Part shown: positions 10,733 through 19,700 of the stretch, one piece after another
Layout: every line of letters begins with the position of its first letter
Position numbering within the stretch: the first letter of the stretch is position 1
DNA from: Strigamia acuminata
Taxonomy: Eukaryota > Arthropoda > Chilopoda > Geophilomorpha > Linotaeniidae
Direction: 5' to 3'
Assembly: GCA_949358305.1 (NCBI GenBank)
Contig: OX442322.1
Location: 6,634,001 to 6,698,000, forward strand
Length of the DNA: 64,000 nt
Made by a program: the position numbers and the translations under genes
The notes under the pieces: model-generated
What the model was told of the DNA's origin: nothing
Database searches by the model: none
The model's input: only the letters and a program-made list of their open reading frames with translations

Positions 10733-11141
10733 TGTTGGGTTCTAGTGTTTGTTGGGTGAGTGTTGGACAGTAAGGAGACATCTTCTTAAGCTTGGCTTAA
10801 AGTCCATATCCAATATGGCTGCCACTTTATTCACAGTTTGGGAAAAAGTGAGTGACTTCACTCATGACAGTATACAGAACGAATCTCATACAGTGAATAG
10901 GACAAATCATATATGGTACAGAAAGAATCCTTTAGGATTTGTAAACACAAGCTATATAATGCTAAAAGAACAAATCATAACTAAGAGACCGTATTTGGAC
11001 CAGCATGGGAATTTCCTCCGATGCACACAGTCACCGTAGGCACTCCAAATGCCGTTAACGATACCTTGCAACGCAACAACGGTATGCTGCGCACAATTGC
11101 AAATTGTTATAACCGATCCACAGTTATGGAATAACCCAACA
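10733..11141 (-). repeat. Cop-C 3' LTR
   Basis: Read on the minus strand it starts TGTTGGGTTATTCC at 11141 and ends AACCCAACA at 10733, giving a 9-base terminal inverted repeat. It is a near copy of 38583-38990. A CCAATATGGCTGCC motif lies at 10810-10823 on the plus strand. On the minus strand it follows the run CAGAGGGGG (polypurine tract), which makes it the downstream LTR. Confidence 0.9.
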
Positions 11142-11152
11142 TACCCCCTCTG
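11142..11152 (-). other. Cop-C polypurine tract
   Basis: Minus-strand CAGAGGGGGTA directly before the LTR start at 11141. A second purine run of nine G lies about 190 bases upstream (11334-11342, minus strand), just past the end of the second reading frame, and could act as an extra priming site. Confidence 0.75.
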
Positions 11153-11314
11153 ATCGATTATAACCTCCAAGCAAAGACACTTCCAATTAAACACAACAAT
11201 CAACAACAATCGTCCTCCCATGTAATAGTTATGTCGTTAATCACGAGCCAATCATTCTGCTTTCTTAATTCCAATGGTGGGACGTCGGACTCCCTATTAT
11301 GGATAAAAGACCCA

Positions 11315-12835
11315 TTAAAAATTATTTCTCTGTCCCCCCCCCTCATAGTTCAAATCTTTTTCAAACGTAATACTTGGAATGCCATTAGAAATCGACTCGC
11401 AAGTCGTTGATTGACCTTTGACGATCTTTGTCGTCAACTCTAAACCTTTGTTTGTTTCGTTTGTTTTGTTTTTCCTTTTCCTTTTGTTTCTCTTGGTCTT
11501 TTTAATTTCCCCCTCTGTTTCAACGAGTTTGCACTCATTTGCACCAAGCAATAGCTGTACATGTGTTGAGAAAACTTCCCCCTCTGTCTCAACAGCTTTG
11601 GACCCGCTTACACCAACTAATGTAAAGTCCGGGAGAATTTCTTCGTATGTCTTCACTAAAGACAAAACCTCTGGGGATTTAAAAACAGTCTGTACGACAA
11701 TGGTTGATGAGACCTCCTCTGTCTCATCTTCGAGAAGAGCATGCGAATCCGACAAACCGTTATCTTCCGCTTTAACAACTTCCATAGGGTTACCCATTTC
11801 CCCCTCGAACCAATAATCCTGTTCGTACACCTTTAACTTGACCAAAGAAACAACTTTGTCTTGTTTCGGATCCCAGATCCGATAAGCTTTTCCAAATTCG
11901 GAATATCCGACTAACGCGCCTTCCCAGGTATTTTTGAGACCTTTCACATTCCTAATGCGTGCAAAAACTTTAACCCTCGACCCAATGCACCGAAGGTGTC
12001 TCACTGATACCGGTCGCGTCTGCAATACATTATTAGGAGCATCCATATTTAAACTAACTTTTGGAACACGATTACGCAAATATGCCATTGTATTGGCCAG
12101 TTCCATCCATAAAGAGTTTGGAAACCTATTTTCCCGTAGTAAAATGTTTACTACCGTTACAATGTCTTCGTTGGCGCTCTCAGAGATGGAATAAATTTCA
12201 GGGTTGGCAGATTCCATTCCAGCAATCTCGATTCCAATACATTCGGCGATTTCAACCCATTCATTCAATTCTTTTGGGGAATAATCCATCCCATGTCCCA
12301 AATAAATTCTTTTAACTTTCCTGCCTAGTATATGCTCAGTTTCCTTCACCCAATCCTGAAACATATTAATTATACTTTCCCCTTTCTTTGAATGTTTAAT
12401 CCAGATATATTGTGAACAATCATCAACTAAAACCATGTATTGTTCTCCCATTTTGTGTGGGACATCCCAAACACTCAGATTTATTAAATCCAAAACCTCT
12501 CCGAGGTGAACTCTCTGTGTCGGGGGCATATCTGGCTTTGTAGCTTCTGTTACTACACAGGATGCATGAGGGGTAATTTCCCTGTCCTCTAATAGGACGC
12601 CAAATACTCTATTTGACAGATTCATGCCAAGAACGCTCTCTTTATGTAGATGTCTTAAACGTGTCTGCCACAAATAAAGAGGAAGGGCCCTGTCTTTTCT
12701 TTTCTCAGACTTTCCAGCCACCCTGGATTTTCCTAAAATCTCCTTCCAGTCCTTGGTCTTTGCACAATTGCTAACAATCCTGGTCATACTATATGACTTC
12801 TCCCCCTCATTGTCAGTAATTGTGACCCTGCCCAA
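11315..12835 (-). CDS. Cop-C ORF-B: integrase-like protein with altered catalytic motifs
   Basis: About 500 codons are open on the minus strand, ending at TAA just before the G run. The layout follows a copia integrase: LWQTRLRHLH (normally LWHxRLGH), LVDDCSQYIWI, LWMELANTMAYLRNR, VSVRHLRCIGSRV and GYSEFGKAYRIWDP are all in order. The chemistry residues are gone. The first Asp of DDE aligns with Ser (INLSVWD), the RTDNG block reads YLGHGMD, and only the Glu (SISESANE) remains. The zinc finger has His to Gln and its last Cys replaced by Thr. The C-terminal 130 residues are acidic and then Lys-rich (KKTKRNKRKRKNK), a possible nuclear signal. No RT follows. The LTRs are still alike, so these changes probably existed in the parent copy. 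Confidence 0.75.
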   Translation of the reverse strand: MGRVTITDNEGEKSYSMTRIVSNCAKTKDWKEILGKSRVAGKSEKRKDRALPLYLWQTRLRHLHKESVLGMNLSNRVFGVLLEDREITPHASCVVTEATKPDMPPTQRVHLGEVLDLINLSVWDVPHKMGEQYMVLVDDCSQYIWIKHSKKGESIINMFQDWVKETEHILGRKVKRIYLGHGMDYSPKELNEWVEIAECIGIEIAGMESANPEIYSISESANEDIVTVVNILLRENRFPNSLWMELANTMAYLRNRVPKVSLNMDAPNNVLQTRPVSVRHLRCIGSRVKVFARIRNVKGLKNTWEGALVGYSEFGKAYRIWDPKQDKVVSLVKLKVYEQDYWFEGEMGNPMEVVKAEDNGLSDSHALLEDETEEVSSTIVVQTVFKSPEVLSLVKTYEEILPDFTLVGVSGSKAVETEGEVFSTHVQLLLGANECKLVETEGEIKKTKRNKRKRKNKTNETNKGLELTTKIVKGQSTTCESISNGIPSITFEKDLNYEGGGQRNNF

Positions 12836-14337
12836 CTCTGCAGGATCCTAGACTTTTTAGTCTTCCTTGAAAAACGTTTCTGATTTTCCATATCAGAATT
12901 AAGGGGATTGCTACATTTAAATGCAGTCGCATGGTCACATTTCCTGCTCCCCTTCCAACCGTTCATTTGAACCTTGTTCAAGTACTCAAAACTCCCGTGT
13001 CTATGTTGAGTTTCCCCGTATTGTCCATTATTAATTGAGATCCTACTCAAATTATCTATGGTATTCGAAACCCTATTCGAATCAACCATCTCAAAATTTT
13101 GATTTCCATTGTTCGTGCTTAGCACGTCGCTATTCGCAGTTTTTCCCACATTACACATCTGTGTCTCACAAATTGCCCTAATCGAATCTCCAATCGCTTT
13201 AGCCAAACTATTTGGTTTGTGAGTTAGTGCGCTCTTAATAATAAAATGTGTTAATAGCGATACATTTTTGTCAAAATCAGAATTTAAATCAGCTGTGTCA
13301 ACCGCATGCTTTGTTACAAAGGGTGCGGATGCACGTACAATTGAAACCATGGTGCAACAATTAACCGTGAATTCATTATTCTCATTCCTTTGTGCCACCA
13401 AAAATGGTTTGCTGATTTTACTTTTGTAGATAGTCAGTCTGCCATGTGCAATACTAGTGGTTAGGCCCATTTTATCTAATTGCCCCAAAGAAATCAAATT
13501 TCTCCCACTTTTGGGCACAAACCAAACATCCTTTAAGAATAAATTTGTCTTCTGATTCCCATTTAAAGAGAACAGTCGGACATCACCAATCCCCATGATT
13601 TCTAAATCATTTTCAAATTTAATTAAAGGCCTAAAATTGCAAAACCACTTTTCACAAGATGCCACATGGTTGGAGACCTGGCTATCACAATACCAAGTAA
13701 TATTTCCAAAACTATTATCTTCCTTAACTGTAAAATTTTTAAAATTCTCCTTGTCTTTATTGCCGAATGACTGCACATTCTTTTCACATGTGTGCACGTC
13801 GGAACAGTTCCTATTACTGCAAAATCTTTCACAAGCCTGTGTAAAATGCCGCATCCCAGATGAGGAGAGATTTCCTTGTCTCCTAACCGAAGGACAATCC
13901 CTGGCGAGATGACCCACTCTGCCACAATTGAAACAACAGGTGACACACGTCTGTGTCGAAGATTTCAGCCTGTCCCCGCAATAAAGTCCGTTTTTGGCAT
14001 TTAATGCCCTGCAATAACTCAAATTGCCATGTCCATTCTTAGAATGTCGCGGAATCCTTTGGCGCTGCCAATCACTTGCCACATAACTGTCCGCGTTGAC
14101 ATTGCAATTATTGACTTCACCGCCAAACACGTGGATCTTATCCCCATTTCGATTCCAAATTACACGATCTTGTTGTACATTCGTATCATTATCATGATAC
14201 GACGGGTCATGGAGCTGTCCTTTGGCCCGTTGTCGCCCCTGGCGCATGCGTGCAACATGCCAACTGTCCAAATTGGCTTTAAAACCCGGCAATTGTCCTC
14301 GGGCTCGGAACAATCTTCCGCTGTCTTTTAAAGACAT
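12784..14337 (-). CDS. Cop-C ORF-A: zinc-knuckle Gag-like and protease-like protein
   Basis: Minus-strand frame of about 517 codons from the ATG at 14337, which follows a leader resembling those of Cop-B and Cop-G. The UBN2-type Gag domain of its relatives is absent or unrecognisable; the N terminus is short and basic. A CCHC knuckle (CFNCGRVGHLARDC, near 13930) follows, then a protease-like block WYCDSQVSNHV (near 13680) in which the usual D-S/T-G-A is D-S-Q-V, and then VWFVPKSGRNLISLGQL, the copia segment after protease. The C-terminal third is Asn-rich. It overlaps ORF-B by about 50 bases in another frame. Either a frameshift joins them or a one-base indel separates them; I cannot tell which. 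It is not catalytically normal. Confidence 0.72.
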   Translation of the reverse strand: MSLKDSGRLFRARGQLPGFKANLDSWHVARMRQGRQRAKGQLHDPSYHDNDTNVQQDRVIWNRNGDKIHVFGGEVNNCNVNADSYVASDWQRQRIPRHSKNGHGNLSYCRALNAKNGLYCGDRLKSSTQTCVTCCFNCGRVGHLARDCPSVRRQGNLSSSGMRHFTQACERFCSNRNCSDVHTCEKNVQSFGNKDKENFKNFTVKEDNSFGNITWYCDSQVSNHVASCEKWFCNFRPLIKFENDLEIMGIGDVRLFSLNGNQKTNLFLKDVWFVPKSGRNLISLGQLDKMGLTTSIAHGRLTIYKSKISKPFLVAQRNENNEFTVNCCTMVSIVRASAPFVTKHAVDTADLNSDFDKNVSLLTHFIIKSALTHKPNSLAKAIGDSIRAICETQMCNVGKTANSDVLSTNNGNQNFEMVDSNRVSNTIDNLSRISINNGQYGETQHRHGSFEYLNKVQMNGWKGSRKCDHATAFKCSNPLNSDMENQKRFSRKTKKSRILQSWAGSQLLTMRGRSHIV

Positions 14338-15689
14338 TGTTGCAGCACTTAACACAATTTTTCACACAAAAATTCACTATTCGTTGCGTAATGTGGCTCT
14401 TTCCACAATAATGCCGTAGCACTAACCGGTAGACACTTTGTCACTTTACAACACTTTTCCCACAAAATATGAGGCGAAAAATGCGCTACTTCCCGGGGGA
14501 ATCTCTTTAAGAGAGATTGAGACCCGAATCTGGTCGTCCTGATAGCTTCCGACCGCCAACCTGGTGGCGCGGGACGGCTACCTTGTACCACGGACAAGCC
14601 CAGACCGGAATAGGACTGTACGGGGGCGACTGCCCGAAGAGTACAAAACAAACTAAATGGCCCGCAACAAAAACTTAAAACTATACAGAGTTTCACGACA
14701 ACCCAAGTAAATAATACAATAATACGTTGGCACGTTGTCTTCTTTGCGGGACTTTTGCGTTGCAAAATCCCACGTCGGCGTCGTTGAACCTGTTGCAATT
14801 CACTTGTGCACCTGGCACAAGACTTAACCGGTCCCTGCGATGCGCCAATACACTCTACGTGCAAATCAGCAATGCGTTTGTGCCCGTCGCACCAAACGCG
14901 TCCAACAACTCGAAACAATCTCCAAAAATTCCGTGATGTCGTCCAGACGTCTATCGGTGCTCTGTCCAACGTTGCTTTACGTTGAAACGCTCTTCCGCCG
15001 ATAAATTCGTCAATAACGTCGCTACGACGTCGCTCTAATCGATCGCGAACCATATCGCCGATTCATTCCCGTTGAAAAATCGACTTCCCGTCGAATCATC
15101 GGTTCCGAAACTGTTCGGAATGGTTGTTGGTCCTCTCCAACGATGTTGTAGTGTTCCCACGTTGATTTAATCTACGATGGAACACTTCTTCACCGCTAAA
15201 ACAGCCAATCTCGCTGCTCCTAGTGAAGAACGATGGGCGCCGCCATCTTGGGTCGTGACGTCATCGTTGCAAACATTTCGCTCGATTCGTGATGAAAATG
15301 GCCTATATTTTCGCCAAAGGAAACAAAAATATAATGCAAACAGTTCTTACAGCCACAATGTGAAATCCTTAGCCGATTCCACGTCGAATCCAATCGAATC
15401 TCGCTGCAAATCCGTGCCCGGCACTTCTGCAATTCGTTCCCGGCGCCGTCTGTCAAATCCGAATCGATTTGCCGAAATTCTGTGTTGCGACACTATTCCG
15501 CAACAAAAACCTTCCAAAATCGATCGTCGTCGTTGCCAAACGATCTCCAACGATCCCACGGTGTTTATTCTGTCGTTGCAGAACGTTTCCTGCACGAAAC
15601 AGCTTGCTTCTGCTGCTAATCGTTGCTTTCGATGGGCGCCGCCATGTTGGATGGTGGCGTCATCGCGATAAACATCGTGGCTTGAAATA
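14338..15689 (-). other. Cop-C 5' leader, proximal segment
   Basis: Long noncoding leader on the minus strand, upstream of the ORF-A ATG. It shares a GC-rich patch with the Cop-B leader. It carries two copies of a 36-base block with core GGCGCCGCCATSTTGG (15229-15265 and 15632-15667), about 400 bases apart. On the minus strand the core reads CCAASATGGCGGCGCC, a YY1/Pho-like site. Open frames here (for example 15053 down to 14349) have no family match. Cop-D entered at 15689; AAATA (15685-15689) is the duplication. Confidence 0.65.
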
Positions 15690-16007
15690 TGTTAAGATAT
15701 AATGTATATTGATAAGCAATCACTTTTGAAACATGTGTGCATATATATCTTTGCGTATTATCATGTAACTAAGTGTTAGTGTATGTGTTTGGCCAACGCG
15801 AGTGATCGCAATGTTTGTTTACATACAGTGTCTGTATGCTGCCCACAGGTGGCGCTTTTTGCTTTGAGGTCATGTGACCAATCAATAAAGATCACTTGAT
15901 GTTTTGGTTCTCACCTGTTAACGTGATGTCTCTTTCTTTCACCTGATGTGTTTTTCCAATCCACTACATTTGTCACTATTTGCAGAAGTTTGCAACACTA
16001 TTCAACA
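15690..16007 (+). repeat. Cop-D 5' LTR
   Basis: TGTTAAGATATAATG ... ATTCAACA. An AATAAA signal (about 15883) lies in the second half. It matches the 3' LTR except for GG versus AA (about 15847) and G versus A (about 15922). It is related to the Cop-F LTR: both share the GGTGGCGCT and CACTTGATGTT blocks. Confidence 0.95.
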
Positions 16008-16008
16008 A

Positions 16009-16019
16009 GGTTATGGGCC
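16009..16019 (+). other. Cop-D primer-binding site, half-tRNA initiator Met type
   Basis: GGTTATGGGCC lies one base after the LTR. It is complementary to the anticodon-arm region of initiator tRNA-Met (GGGCCCATAACC), the priming mode known for Drosophila copia, in which a cleaved tRNA half is used rather than the 3' end. Confidence 0.85.
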
Positions 16020-16759
16020 ACAAACAACGTGGGAAAAACAGGCAGAGTGAAGAGAAATACCTCAAGTCAACCACAGGTGAAAAAGTGGGCGTTTCTCCTC
16101 AAAATCCAAGATGGCGGCGTCCATGAGGAATGGAATCAACCTGTGCTTATGCCAAGGATCCACGGTTCTACAAGCGATTATTGGTCATCAAGCGACACAG
16201 GATCATTAATTGGGTTCGAACATTATAGAACATTTATTTAATACGAATATCGCGAGGCGCGATACGTAACGTCGACGTGGTGTTAATTTTCGCCGAGAAA
16301 ACAACTCGACGACAAATACGCAAGGACGACGACGCTCGACAACCACACGGGAAGTGTGAACGAGCAATAAACGAACGGGAATTGCCAAAAACGAGAAAAT
16401 TCTCGAAGGAACTGAATTTTTCGAGGCGAAAAAGACGGAAAAACGAGGGAAAATCAACAATACGACGATTTTTCTCAACCACACGTGAAGTGTGATTCCA
16501 GGCTGTCGATACAGAACAAGCATTTAATCTACAGCAGGAAGACATCATATTTGAACAATTTATTTCGTTTATTTCGTTTACTATTGTTGAATACCATTGT
16601 TAGCTTAGTGTTGTTACTAGGATACACTAACATAGTATTAAGAGCGAACTAACATCGCAACACTGCACCCAGTTGCGATTACCAGTATTTCAAAGTGTTT
16701 TTGAGCAATCTTGTGTGTGTTTTTGCTGTGTTTCTGGTGTGTTGGACACTAAATTTACA
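16020..16759 (+). other. Cop-D 5' leader with paired hairpins
   Basis: Noncoding leader. A CCAAGATGGCGGCG motif is at 16105-16119. Two 15-base stem-loops occur at 16344-16358 (CACAC-GGGAA-GTGTG) and 16480-16494 (CACAC-GTGAA-GTGTG), both preceded by CAAC. Cop-F has the same pair. Position upstream of gag suits an RNA packaging or dimer-linkage role, which is inference. Confidence 0.75.
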
Positions 16760-19700
16760 ATGGACACGGAAAAACTCGACCGGAAGATAACACTTTTGAA
16801 CCGAACGAACTATGACACGTGGAAACAGCAAATCAAAGTGCTGTTGATGCACCACGGATGTTGGGCCTTCACCGATGGTACACAAGAAGCGCTGGCACCG
16901 GGAGCATCTTGGCGAGATCGCTCGGACTTTCAACTGCGAAAGGGGCGAGCTTTCAGCCTAATTTACTGCGCCATTGAGGAGCAATACCACGAATTGCTCA
17001 GCGGGACCGAGGACGCGAAAACAGCGTGGGACACGCTAAAGACAAACTTCGAACCGGTCTCAAGGGCGAGAATAATACGTCTGTTGGACGAATTCTTCAA
17101 TCTGAAGTACGACCCAGCGACGGAGACGATCGGCGTATTCGCGGCGAAGATACGCAATGCGGCGAAGCGATTAGCCGACGTCAAACACGACTTGGACAAT
17201 TTGTATCAGGCATTCCAGCTCATCCGATACCTGCCACAAGAATACCAGTCAATTGTGCAGAGTATTTATCGATGGGACGATAAGGATTTCACACTGGAAA
17301 AGGTTGAAGCGGAATTGGTCGCTGAGGAGGGCAGACTCGCGCAACAACGCAGAGATTCGGGCCAAGCGCCAATTACGGACGCTTTCAACATGGGAACAAG
17401 CACAAAGAGCAATGATAATTCGTCTAAATCCCAACAACAGCAAGGGAATAGCAGCCAAAACAACCGAGGCGGACAAAGGGGCGGCAAATCGAATTATCGA
17501 GGCGGCAAAAATTCGCGGAATTTCCGAGGAAATGCGACCGGATCATCACCACGGGGGCCGTGTTTTCGGTGCAATCAACCAGGGCACTGGGCAAGGGATT
17601 GCACAGCACAATTACCGTCGAATAACAGCCAGAACACAAATACAGCAGAAGAATTGGACACAAACATGTTCGATGTCGGTTTTCTCACCGAGTTGAGCGA
17701 AGAAGAGATGTTACAGTGCAGTGCAGCCAACAACTGTTGGATCTACGACACCGGGGCCACTGGACATTTCTGCAAAGACAGGAATCAATTCTTCAACTTC
17801 AAGGAAACCACAGGGACAATAAGCCAAGCGGATAAGAAGACTTTAATTCAGATTCAAGGCGTCGGGGACGTTTGCGTGATGTGTTTGGTTGGAAGTGAGA
17901 CAATTCCAATCACATTGAAGAAAGTTTATTATGCGCCGGACATGCGACGAAATTTGTTGTCGGGACCGTGCATCGACGAAGCACGATGCAAAGTCGCCGT
18001 TGGCTCGGGCCTGGTCAAGATATACGATCCTCAGTGGAAGAGACAGCTGATGGAAGGCGTGAAGAAGGATCGTTTGTACTACATCAAGCTAAGCGACCAG
18101 AAGCCGGACTTTGAGAAGTTACGACAAAAAGCGAATAGCAAAGCGAATGTTGGCGAACGGAAGAAACAAGAGCTAACTATTTCAACACAAAGTACAACGA
18201 AGAGTGCGTCTAATCCTGAGGAAGCAAGACTTTGGCATGAGCGGCTCGGACACATCTATTTTCCAAGCGTCCAAGCAATGAGCAAAGGAGGTGCAGTAAT
18301 TGGGTTGCCAGTTTTGGACGTGCCAATTACACAATGCGACGTTTGCACATTAGCCAAGAAGAAGGCGATTCCTCATAAGTCGTTGCCAGGAATTAGATCG
18401 ACAGAGCCACTCCAATTGCTACACATGGATGTATGTGGAGCATTTAGTACACCAACACTCTCGGGAAACATATACTTCTTAACTATCACGGATGACTTCT
18501 CTCGTTATTCGACAGTGTACTTAATGAAGAAGAAGGACGAAGTATTTAACATTTTCCAAAAACACGTGAAACGAATAGAACGATTGCTTGGGAAATCGGT
18601 TCTCGCAATTCGTACGGATAACGGTATGGAGTTCTGCTCAAACAAGTTTGGAGAGTATCTCCAAGGTCTAGGAATCGCTCACGAGAGGACTAACGCGTAC
18701 ACTCCAGTCCAAAATGGCGTTTCCGAGAGACTCAACCAGACATTAGCGAATGGAATGCGAGCGCTTGTGTACGATGCCGGCTTGGAACATCGATTCTGGG
18801 GAGAGGCCATCCTGACTTTCAACTATCTCAGGAATAGAATCGCAAAGCTGAATTCGGACAAGACGCCGATGGAATTGTATTACGGACGGAAACCATCACT
18901 TAGGCATTTGAGAAAATTCGGGAGCTTATGCTTTGTGCAGAAAAGAATCCGAGATGGCAAAATCGACAACAAGAGTCTGCATGGCATTATGCTCGGGTAT
19001 TCAAGAGTCACGAAAGGATATAGAGTGTGGCTGCCGGAGTTTTCCAAAGTAATTGAAACCAACGACGTAAAGTTCGTGGAGAGCAGGCGCGGTGTTGAAG
19101 GCGTGCTGGGCCTACCAGAAAAATACACGACATACATCGATAATTTGGACAACAATTTGGACACTGACAATGAGCGCCAATATTATTCGGATGAAGATGT
19201 CAGGCCGCCGCTACCCCCGCCAATACCAGTTAAGAAGAAGGAAGGTCCACAACTGGAATTGCCCCCAGTTAAATTGAAATTTAGACTGCCAGATGACAAG
19301 TTGCATCATAATTTACCAGAAGTGAAGTTGCAGGGCACTTTACCACAACCCGGACAAGGACTTTTGAATCCAGTTCCAACTATTCCTGCACTAGTTTGGA
19401 AGAAAACGGAGAAAGTCAGACCGACAATCGAGGGCTACGACAAACCCAAGTTACGCTCGATACCCGAGGTGAAGCGTTACTGTACTGACCACAATCTTCG
19501 CGTACCAGAGCATCTGTTTGAGGACAAAAGAAAGAAAAAGCCCTCAGAATCGAACACGACGACAGATAGTCTTGACGTGGACTTTGACGATATCAATATC
19601 AACTTCGAAGCCAATCATCTAGAGGTCCACGTACCCGTACGTTATGAGGAAATTGCGACTTTACCCGAAAAGGATGAATGGCGCCAAGCGATGAACGACG

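Noticed and set aside
14349-15053. 234-codon minus-strand frame upstream of Cop-C ORF-A
   Set aside because: It lies in the leader, overlaps the part alignable to noncoding leaders of Cop-B and Cop-G, and has no conserved motif.
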